From contig CANBUA010000115.1 of NCBI GenBank assembly GCA_947372535.1, forward strand, positions 1 to 13,493: DNA of 13,493 nucleotides, written 5' to 3'. The notes beneath the pieces are model-generated. The model ran no database searches, had not been told where the DNA came from, and saw nothing but the letters and a program-made list of their open reading frames with translations. The translations under genes were made by a program, and so were the position numbers. Origin of the DNA: Burkholderiales bacterium (lineage in GTDB: Bacteria; Pseudomonadota; Gammaproteobacteria; Burkholderiales; Burkholderiaceae). This document shows positions 8,249 through 13,493 of this stretch, piece after piece (position 1 is the stretch's first letter; each line of letters begins with the position of its first letter).

Positions 8249-9661
8249 TCATTTGCGCTTGTTGTCCAGCGCCACCGGTGGGGTGAAGCCCAACTCCTGA
8301 GCGCGGGCCTCGAACTGCGAGGCCATCAGGGGCTGGTCCTGGTTGCGGTAGTGAACCGCCAGTTCGTAGCAGGCGATGCCATTGCCCAGCGCCGAGGCGT
8401 ACTGCATCCAGCCCTCGTAGCGGTTGAGGTCGGCCGCCACACCATCGGCGCCACGCAAGTAGCGGCGGGCGATCCGGGCCGACGCGTCCTTGTCGCCACG
8501 GGCCGCCTTGCGCGCGTCATCGCTGATGGGGGCAATCGCACCCAGTTGCGTGAACGCGCTGCGGTAGAGCTTCACGTCGTTGCGCTTGAGCACTTTCTCG
8601 GCCTCGCTGGCGCCTTCGCGCGCCACTTCGGCGCTGGTCACCAGGCGGCTCTTGGGGTAGCGCTCCAGGTAGCTGGTGGCCAGTTGCACCACCTCGCCGG
8701 GCAGCAGGCTCTGGTCGAGCTTGTTCCACAGCGCCTGCTCGTCGCCCGAATCGAAACGCGTCGCGGCGGGCGTGGTCGTCAAGGTGGGCGACAGCCGCAG
8801 GCGGATCGAGGTGTTTTCGGCAATGAAGGGGTTTTGCGCCACGAGGCGGATGGCCGCCAGCGGGTGGTTGTTCATGGTCTGCTGAACATCGCTCTTGACC
8901 TTGCGGAACATGTCCGAGAAGGTGATGTCGCCCGATGAGTTGTTGAGCGAGTTGACCAGCGCAGCCGTGTAGAAGGTGTTTTGCGTTTCAACAGCGGGCG
9001 AGATGGCTGGCTTGCCAGCGCCGGTCGAGAAAGCGATCAGGCAACCTTGTGGGGCCTCCACCTGATTGAGGCCGTCGGCCTTGTCGAACCCTGAGCGAAT
9101 GGAGGTGCGGCAAGCGTCGATCACCAGCATGGTCATGCCCTGAGGCTTGGTGGGCAGGCTGCGGATCAGGTCACGCTGGAAGTGGGCGCTGCTGTCGAGC
9201 AGGATCTGCTCCTTGGCCTCGGGGTTGGCGCCGGCGCCCAACAGGAGATTCTCGGCATCGACCTGCATGCCATGGCCGGTGAAGTAGAAAAAGATGGAGG
9301 CATCAGCCGGCGCCACCGACACCTGCTTGAGGAATTCGGAAATGTCACGCTTGAGCGAGGCTGAATCCTGGTCCACCGCCGTGCTCACCACGAAGCCGCG
9401 CGATTCCAGCGCCGCCTTGAGGTCCTTGACGTTCTTATGAACGGGCGGCAGGTCATAAGGACGCGGGTAGATTCGGTTGCCCACCAACAGCGCCAGGCGA
9501 GTCGAAGTGCCGGAAGCCCCCAGCTTGCCACTCTCGGTATTGCCACCAGACAGACCTTGCGCTTCGGCCATGCACGCGGCCATCACCCCCAAGGCACCGG
9601 TGACCACCTTGAGGGCGTCGCGCCGATTCAAAGGCGCAGATCGCGTGTGTTCCGACTTCAT
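8249..9661 (-). CDS. Caspase-family (peptidase C14) protein with Tat signal and Sel1-like C-terminus, first gene of the T6SS run
   Basis: 470 aa from the ATG at 9661; a TTG six codons upstream (9679) would add MPSRSL but has no better ribosome-binding site. The N-terminus NRRDALKVVTGALGVMAAC is a twin-arginine signal (Arg13-Arg14, then a hydrophobic stretch), with Cys30 in a lipobox-like MAAC context, so the protein is probably exported and perhaps lipid-anchored. A caspase-like p20 domain follows, beginning RLALLVGNRIYP, with catalytic His130 in FYFTGHGM and Cys184 in VIDACRT; both dyad residues are intact. The last ~75 residues (RKAARGDKDASARIARRYL to EARAQELG) look like Sel1/TPR-type helical repeats, suggesting a protein-binding tail. 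It precedes tssK by 34 nt and is probably co-transcribed with it. The substrate is unknown. It could be an accessory protease acting on an envelope component, an effector, or a passenger in the cluster; the sequence does not decide. The domain assignment is firm, the T6SS role is inference. Confidence 0.88.
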   Translation of the reverse strand: MKSEHTRSAPLNRRDALKVVTGALGVMAACMAEAQGLSGGNTESGKLGASGTSTRLALLVGNRIYPRPYDLPPVHKNVKDLKAALESRGFVVSTAVDQDSASLKRDISEFLKQVSVAPADASIFFYFTGHGMQVDAENLLLGAGANPEAKEQILLDSSAHFQRDLIRSLPTKPQGMTMLVIDACRTSIRSGFDKADGLNQVEAPQGCLIAFSTGAGKPAISPAVETQNTFYTAALVNSLNNSSGDITFSDMFRKVKSDVQQTMNNHPLAAIRLVAQNPFIAENTSIRLRLSPTLTTTPAATRFDSGDEQALWNKLDQSLLPGEVVQLATSYLERYPKSRLVTSAEVAREGASEAEKVLKRNDVKLYRSAFTQLGAIAPISDDARKAARGDKDASARIARRYLRGADGVAADLNRYEGWMQYASALGNGIACYELAVHYRNQDQPLMASQFEARAQELGFTPPVALDNKRK

Positions 9662-9724
9662 GAGGGATCTGCTTGGCAATGAGGCGAAGAAGGTTGAGCG
9701 TAGTGGTCAAACACGGCGTTGCAC

Positions 9725-9753
9725 ACCCCCATCAGTAGGGGGGTATATCAGTA
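9725..9753. promoter_or_regulatory. Inverted repeat plus direct repeat, candidate operator
   Basis: ACCCCC (9725-9730) and GGGGGT (9739-9744) form a 6-bp inverted repeat around ATCAGTAG. The loop word ATCAGTA (9731-9737) recurs exactly at 9747-9753, 16 nt on. A GC palindrome combined with a phased direct repeat in an otherwise AT-richer intergenic region looks like a regulator binding site. The regulator is unknown, and it could act on either flanking gene. Confidence 0.45.
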
Positions 9754-9796
9754 CCCAGATATAACTGCCACAAGTTACCACGCGATACCTCTACCT

Positions 9797-9809
9797 GGCG
9801 TTGAACGCC
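9797..9809. promoter_or_regulatory. Perfect 13-nt palindrome, candidate operator
   Basis: GGCGTT-g-AACGCC is a perfect 6-bp palindrome with a single central base, 40 nt before the start of the beta-barrel gene. The compact symmetry fits a dimeric regulator site better than an RNA hairpin, since the 1-nt loop is too tight. It could also be chance. Confidence 0.35.
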
Positions 9810-9849
9810 CGCATTTTCGCTCACCACCCTTGCTTTACCCCCTAAAACC

Positions 9850-10533
9850 ATGACCCCTGTGACCTTGATTCAAGCCCATCGTCCTGTGCTCGCCACGCTG
9901 GCGGTGCTCACCCTGACCGCCACGCCTTGCCTGGCGGGAGAGGCCTATCTCGGCGCCGGACTGCCCGGCGTCATGTTGGGCTACGCCCAGGCCGTCAGTG
10001 ACCAGGTGACACTGAGGGCCGACTACGCCACCCTGGGCCGCTACCGCAAGGACGGCAACGAGGAGGGCATCAATTACATCGGCCGGGTCAAGGTGGGGCG
10101 GCTGGGGCTGTTCGCCGATTATTTCCCACTGGGCGGCGCAGGCCAGGGCTTTCGCCTGACCGGCGGCTTGACGCTCAACCGCATGAAAGGTGATCTGCTG
10201 TCCGATTTTCATGCAGGCGATGTCATCACCGTCGGCAACACTGTGGTGGTGGTGCCCACCAACAACCTGTATTTCAACGTGCACATCAAGGTGCCCGACA
10301 CCACCCCTTATTTAGGCATTGGCTGGGGGCATCGGGATCAAACCAAGGGCTGGGGCTTGGTGGCCGACCTGGGCGCGTCCATTGGCAAGGCCAAGGTGAC
10401 GGTCGACACCAATGTGACCACCGTGGGCGTCTCGCAGGCTGACGTCGATGACGAAATCCGGCAGATCCGCGACGGCGTGGGCAAGATTCGGGTGATCCCC
10501 CAGCTCAGCCTGGCCGTCAGCTACCGCTTTTGA
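9850..10533 (+). CDS. Small outer-membrane beta-barrel protein of unknown function
   Basis: 227 aa. The N-terminus is a likely Sec signal peptide: a hydrophobic core (VLATLAVLTLTATPCLA, residues 13-29) with probable cleavage between Ala29 and Gly30. The mature part consists of alternating, aromatic-containing short strands separated by Gly/Asn/Asp turns (YLGAGLPGVMLGYAQAV, LRADYATLGRY, GLFADYFPL, FRLTGGLTLNR, TPYLGIGWGH, GWGLVADLGASIG) and ends LSLAVSYRF. A C-terminal phenylalanine is the classical BAM insertion signal of outer-membrane proteins. The size suits a barrel of about 8-10 strands. A hydrophobic, valine-rich insertion near residues 125-142 is unusual. I do not recognise a specific family; ligand and role are unknown. 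The ATG at 9850 has no visible Shine-Dalgarno sequence (upstream is taccccctaaaacc). The gene is transcribed away from the T6SS run, so a functional link is not evident. Confidence 0.8.
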   Translation: MTPVTLIQAHRPVLATLAVLTLTATPCLAGEAYLGAGLPGVMLGYAQAVSDQVTLRADYATLGRYRKDGNEEGINYIGRVKVGRLGLFADYFPLGGAGQGFRLTGGLTLNRMKGDLLSDFHAGDVITVGNTVVVVPTNNLYFNVHIKVPDTTPYLGIGWGHRDQTKGWGLVADLGASIGKAKVTVDTNVTTVGVSQADVDDEIRQIRDGVGKIRVIPQLSLAVSYRF

Positions 10534-10542
10534 GCCTGAACG

Positions 10543-10581
10543 GCGGCCGCCCCTCCCGCATTGCGGAATGCGGGCGGCCGC
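10543..10581 (+). terminator. Strong bulged hairpin after the beta-barrel gene
   Basis: An outer 7-bp stem GCGGCCG/CGGCCGC (10543-10549 with 10575-10581) encloses an inner 8-bp stem CCCGCATT/AATGCGGG around loop GCGG, with a 5-nt bulge on the left side. It begins 10 nt after the stop codon. No T-run follows, so it is a probable but non-classical terminator or an mRNA 3'-end stabiliser. Confidence 0.55.
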
Positions 10582-10592
10582 GTCGGGCCCGC

Positions 10593-10607
10593 CCCCTCAT
10601 CCAGGGG
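10593..10607 (+). terminator. Second weak hairpin with short T stretch
   Basis: CCCCT-catcc-AGGGG (10593-10607) is followed directly by TTT. It lies 11 nt after the large hairpin and may assist it in ending transcription. The stem is only 5 bp and the T stretch is short. The rest of the 10534-10715 gap shows no convincing gene or promoter. Confidence 0.3.
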
Positions 10608-10704
10608 TTTGCTGCGAGGCATTAGTGCGCGCAGCGCAGGGCAGGACACCACCCAGCATTCGAGGCATGGACAACACACTCGTGTCATCGTCTCAATGAC
10701 TTCC

Positions 10705-10710
10705 AAGGGG
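10705..10710 (+). promoter_or_regulatory. Ribosome-binding site of the diguanylate cyclase gene
   Basis: AAGGGG lies 5 nt before GTG at 10716 but only 2 nt before the in-frame TTG at 10713. The spacing favours the GTG as start. An in-frame ATG at 10815 has no comparable site upstream. Confidence 0.5.
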
Positions 10711-10715
10711 TCTTG

Positions 10716-12431
10716 GTGCTCCGTTCGTCCCACACGCTCATCACCGCGCCTGACAGCCAGGCCGTGGGCAAACTGCGCCAATCCGGTCGGCCCCCGCTGC
10801 CCGAACGCCTGGGCATGGACGACCGACGCCAGCAGGTGGCCCATGCCCATCTGCGCCAAGCCTGGCCTGCCCATGTCCTTTGTGCCGTGCTGATGCTCTA
10901 CGCCGTGGGGCTGCAAATGCTGCCGACTGCCGTGGCCTTCTGGCTGATCGGCGGCATGTTGCTGTCGCTGACCGGGCTGTGGCTGCTGGCCAGCCAAGCG
11001 CACTACACCCATCGCCATGATCCCGGGTTGCATGTGCCGCTGGCCGCCTTGTCACTGGCCTTGTTGGCAGGCATCGCGGTCTGGCGCGGACCCGCGCAGG
11101 TCGAGGTGCTGGCCGCGACCCTGCCCGCCCTGCTGCTCGCGGCCTGCCACCTCAAGCGGCTGCGCACTTGCTGGGCATTGGCCCTTCTGGCCGTGCTGGC
11201 CGGCATGACTTTGCTAGCGCTGCGCCGTGCGGGCTGGCACACCAATGAGGCTGCATGGGGCTTGATCGGCACCGTCAGCGCAGGTTTTCTGGCGCTCTAC
11301 CTCAACCCCGCCCGCCCAATCAAACGGTTGCGCTGGCAGGCCCTGGACACCTGGGTGCGCTCCAAAGAGACCAACCAGCGCACCTTCATCCTGCGCTACA
11401 TCGTCGGCGCCTTCAATTGCATGGTGGCCGTGGTCGCGCTCAACCTGGCGCTGTCGGCTGGCATCAGCCACGACACAGAAGCCGTGCGCTGGGTGACCTG
11501 GCTGTCGGCCGTCGTCGTCACAGTGTTCTACGTGGTCTTGCGCAGCGGCCTGAACAAGCGCCTGGCCGACCCGTCCATGACCGAGCAGGAGATCCAGGTC
11601 TCCATCACCTTCCTGGCCTTTGGCTATTACCTGGCGGGCGAGGGCGAAGGCATCGCCCTGGTGATGCTGATCATCATGCTGATGTTCGGCATGTTCTCGA
11701 CCACCTCGCGCAAGATCGTACGCTCGGGCATCTACGGCCTGATCGTCTTTGGCATCGCCATGCTGGCGGTCTACCACGGCACGGCCGATCCGCATGCCCG
11801 GCGCCTGCAGTGGATGCACTTCGGCATGCTGGCCGTGATCCTGCCGACCGTGTTCATGCTGGCCGGGCAACTGGCCGGCTTGCGGGCCAGCCTGAGAAAA
11901 CGCAAGGAGGCCTTGAGCGAGGCGCTGAGCCGCATCCAGGAGCTGGCCACGCGAGACGAGCTCACCGGACTGATCAACCGCCGCCACATGCTGGAGCAAC
12001 TGGCCCTTCAGCAGCAACGCGCCTTGCGGTCCAACACCTGCTTTTGCCTGTGCTTGATCGACCTGGACCTGTTCAAGCAGGTCAACGATGTGCACGGGCA
12101 TGGTGTGGGCGACGAGGTGCTCGTGGGCTTCTCCAAGATGGCCTCAGAGAGCCTGCGCGAGACCGACATGATCGCCCGCTGGGGCGGGGAAGAGTTCCTC
12201 CTGATGCTGCCCGATGCGGACTGCCAGGCCGCCGAGCAGGTGATCGAGCGCATGCGCCAGGCTGTCAGCGAGGCCAGGCTTTCCAGCAAGGTGCCCGACC
12301 TGGCCACGACCTTCTCGGCCGGGCTCGTGTGCAGCCCGCCGAACGAGCCCCTGACCCTGGCCATCGAGCGAGCCGACCGCCTGCTCTACCAGGCCAAGGC
12401 CGCCGGGCGGAACCGCACCTTGGTCGGCTGA
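10716..12431 (+). CDS. Membrane-bound diguanylate cyclase (GGDEF domain) with duplicated multi-span membrane region
   Basis: 571 aa from GTG. The product should make cyclic di-GMP from two GTP at the inner membrane. The C-terminal GGDEF domain (~residues 405-571) has DELTGLINRRHM (Asp414), active-site GGEEF (490-494) and the inhibitory RxxD site RETD (481-484) five residues ahead of it, so it should be active and subject to product inhibition. The first ~390 residues are mostly hydrophobic with about 12 predicted membrane spans, in two blocks of about six (residues ~45-200 and ~225-385). A DP-containing loop recurs in both blocks (RHDPGLH near 100, RLADPSM near 282), suggesting tandem copies of one sensory module. 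A short charged helix (LRASLRKRKEALSEALSRIQELA) links membrane and catalytic parts, probably as a coiled-coil signalling linker. The signal sensed is unknown. No EAL domain is present. The upstream gene is separated by hairpins, so this is likely its own transcription unit. The first 30 residues are uncertain because of the choice of start. Confidence 0.9.
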   Translation: MLRSSHTLITAPDSQAVGKLRQSGRPPLPERLGMDDRRQQVAHAHLRQAWPAHVLCAVLMLYAVGLQMLPTAVAFWLIGGMLLSLTGLWLLASQAHYTHRHDPGLHVPLAALSLALLAGIAVWRGPAQVEVLAATLPALLLAACHLKRLRTCWALALLAVLAGMTLLALRRAGWHTNEAAWGLIGTVSAGFLALYLNPARPIKRLRWQALDTWVRSKETNQRTFILRYIVGAFNCMVAVVALNLALSAGISHDTEAVRWVTWLSAVVVTVFYVVLRSGLNKRLADPSMTEQEIQVSITFLAFGYYLAGEGEGIALVMLIIMLMFGMFSTTSRKIVRSGIYGLIVFGIAMLAVYHGTADPHARRLQWMHFGMLAVILPTVFMLAGQLAGLRASLRKRKEALSEALSRIQELATRDELTGLINRRHMLEQLALQQQRALRSNTCFCLCLIDLDLFKQVNDVHGHGVGDEVLVGFSKMASESLRETDMIARWGGEEFLLMLPDADCQAAEQVIERMRQAVSEARLSSKVPDLATTFSAGLVCSPPNEPLTLAIERADRLLYQAKAAGRNRTLVG

Positions 12432-12455
12432 CCGGTGGATGAGCACATCTGACAA

Positions 12456-12482
12456 CCTCGTCCCTCAGTCAGGGGGATGAGG
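12456..12482 (+). terminator. Hairpin after the diguanylate cyclase gene
   Basis: CCTCGTCCCT (12456-12465) can pair with GGGGATGAGG (12473-12482), including two G-U pairs in RNA, around a 7-nt loop. It starts 24 nt after the stop codon. No T-run follows. It is a possible terminator; the remainder of the 139-nt gap up to the hydrolase gene shows no clear promoter. Confidence 0.4.
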
Positions 12483-12570
12483 CCGCCGTCACGACGATCC
12501 CAAAGCTGTTAACGTGAACGCCCAACGTCGCATGTTTGGCGACTCACCGTTTTCACGCTGATCGCTGCCC

Positions 12571-13491
12571 ATGAGCTTTGCTTTGTCCGTCACCAACGCC
12601 GTTCTTCGCCACGTGGTCAAACGCGTGCAGATCGGCAAGCTGCGCCCCCTGCTGATCCGCCGCCTGCTGGATCGCCTGGCCGCTCAGGTGCCGCGCCCCA
12701 AGGACCTGGCCCACATGGCACTGCCCGCCAACCCGGCGCGCCAGCTTTGCCCAGCCGAATGGTTGAGCGTGCCGCGGCCTGAGCGCACGGTGTTGTACTT
12801 CCATGGCGGTGGGTATTTCTTCGGCAGCTTGGCCACCCACCGGCTGAGTTGCGGGGCCATCGCGCGCCATGCCAAGGCCCGCGTGCTGTCGGTGGATTAC
12901 CGCCTGGCGCCCGAACACACCTGCCCCGCCGCCGTTGAAGACGCCGTGGCCTGGTGGAAAGAACTGCTGCGCCAGGGCACCGACCCATCCGAGGTGGTGT
13001 TTGCCGGTGATTCGGCCGGTGCGGGCCTGACCGTGGCCTGCCTGGTGGCCGCCAAGGCGCAGGGCCTGCCCATGCCAGCTGGCGCCGTGCTGTTCTCGCC
13101 CATGGCCGACATGAGCTGCTCGGGTGATTCCATGACCACCAACGCCAAGGCTGAGCTGATGTTCGCCGCGCCCATGGTGCGCCAGGCTGCCAAGCTGTAC
13201 CTGGGCGGCCGCCCCGCCACCGATCCGCTGGCATCGCCCGTGTTCGCCGACCTGCGCGGCCTGCCCGAACTGTTCATTTTTGCCAGCGAATCGGAGATCC
13301 TGATGTCCGACTCGGTGCGCCTGCACGAGAACGCGCGCAAGGCCGGCGTGCCCTGCACCCTGACCACGCGCCCGGGCATGCCCCACGTCTGGCCGATCAT
13401 GGTTCATTTGCCCGAGGCTCAGGCCGATCTGGCCATGACGGCCGAGTTCATGGCGCGCGTGACCTGCGAGCCCCAGGCGCAAGCGGCTTGA
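12571..13491 (+). CDS. Alpha/beta hydrolase, hormone-sensitive-lipase (HSL) type esterase
   Basis: 306 aa, cytoplasmic, without an evident signal peptide. The enzyme should hydrolyse carboxyl esters of short or medium acyl chains; the natural substrate is unknown. Family IV/HSL hallmarks are present: the oxyanion-hole motif HGGGYFFGS (from residue 78), VDYRLAPEH (108-116), nucleophile elbow GDSAG with Ser148, and the histidine loop PGMPHVW with His272. At the third triad position the family usually has Asp in DPLxD; here the sequence is SESEILMSDS, which aligns Glu242 with that Asp, so a Glu may serve as the acid. Proteins annotated as alpha/beta hydrolase fold-3 often have this variant. The N-terminal ~65 residues form a helical cap. 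The ATG at 12571 lacks a clear ribosome-binding site but fits the expected length; the TGA is complete two bases before the window end. No functional link to the neighbouring cyclase gene is visible. Confidence 0.92.
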   Translation: MSFALSVTNAVLRHVVKRVQIGKLRPLLIRRLLDRLAAQVPRPKDLAHMALPANPARQLCPAEWLSVPRPERTVLYFHGGGYFFGSLATHRLSCGAIARHAKARVLSVDYRLAPEHTCPAAVEDAVAWWKELLRQGTDPSEVVFAGDSAGAGLTVACLVAAKAQGLPMPAGAVLFSPMADMSCSGDSMTTNAKAELMFAAPMVRQAAKLYLGGRPATDPLASPVFADLRGLPELFIFASESEILMSDSVRLHENARKAGVPCTLTTRPGMPHVWPIMVHLPEAQADLAMTAEFMARVTCEPQAQAA

Positions 13492-13493
13492 AA

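Larger units (their letters stand above)
9662..9849. promoter_or_regulatory. Divergent intergenic region between the T6SS run and the beta-barrel gene
   Basis: This 188-nt region is AT-richer than its surroundings and must hold the start signals of both flanking genes unless transcription enters from further away. A minus-strand promoter is possible at TTGTGG (rc of 9768-9773) with TGATAT 17 nt downstream, but the -10 match is poor. On the plus strand TTGCAC (9719-9724) stands near TATATC at 9744-9749, with a spacing of 19 nt, also weak. No sigma-54 -24/-12 element was found. The clear features are repeated motifs, listed separately. Confidence 0.5.

Noticed and set aside
9662..9679. TTG start six codons upstream for the caspase-like gene
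   Set aside because: It has no better ribosome-binding site than the ATG at 9661, and the extra residues do not improve the Tat signal. It cannot be fully excluded.
9662..9849. Sigma-54 promoter, which drives some T6SS clusters
   Set aside because: No TGGCAC-N5-TTGC-like element with correct spacing was found on either strand.
9835..10284. Minus-strand frame opposite the beta-barrel gene, considered as a possible missing tssJ
   Set aside because: It has no signal peptide or lipobox and reads as complement-frame sequence; the plus-strand gene with signal peptide and C-terminal Phe is the real one.
11255..12442. A 395-codon frame overlapping the cyclase gene in another plus-strand frame
   Set aside because: Rich in Gly/Arg/His/Pro with no domain, while the competing frame contains GGEEF, RxxD and membrane spans.
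1..13493. Mobile element, CRISPR array or phage remnant
   Set aside because: No transposase, integrase, terminal inverted repeats, regular direct-repeat array or phage gene was seen.

Overview
The window is GC-rich, gene-dense DNA. GC-ending codons and the T6SS gene set suggest a betaproteobacterium of the order Burkholderiales; this is inference, since no rRNA or other taxonomic marker is present. There are nine protein-coding genes, one of them cut by the left edge. No tRNA, rRNA, CRISPR array, insertion sequence or phage gene was seen.

Region 1 (1-9661, minus strand) is one tightly packed run of six genes. In transcription order they are a caspase-like (C14) peptidase with a twin-arginine signal, tssK, tssL, tssM, tagF and a Ser/Thr protein kinase that runs off the left edge. 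Gaps are 34, 76 and 26 nt, then a 1-nt overlap, then 8 nt, so this looks like one operon. TssL and TssM are inner-membrane parts of the type VI secretion system (T6SS) trans-envelope complex, TssK links that complex to the baseplate, and TagF and the kinase belong to the threonine-phosphorylation pathway that switches some T6SSs on and off. TssL carries an N-terminal threonine motif (around Thr15) and the kinase repeats nearly the same motif at its own N-terminus (around Thr10). This suggests both are phosphorylated and docked by an FHA protein that must lie outside the window. The lipoprotein TssJ, often encoded just ahead of tssK, is absent here, and the caspase-like gene occupies that place.

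Region 2 (9662-9849) is the divergent intergenic region between the T6SS run and the plus-strand genes. It holds a G/C inverted repeat, a 7-nt direct repeat and a perfect 13-nt palindrome, all candidate regulator sites.

Region 3 (9850-13491, plus strand) holds three genes with no evident link to the T6SS: a small outer-membrane beta-barrel protein followed by a strong hairpin, a polytopic membrane diguanylate cyclase with intact GGEEF and RxxD sites and an apparently duplicated membrane domain, and a hormone-sensitive-lipase-type alpha/beta hydrolase. Each is separated from the next by 140-180 nt with hairpins, so they are probably separate transcription units.

The most notable points are the caspase-like peptidase heading the T6SS operon, the shared phospho-motif in kinase and TssL, and the duplicated sensor domain of the diguanylate cyclase.
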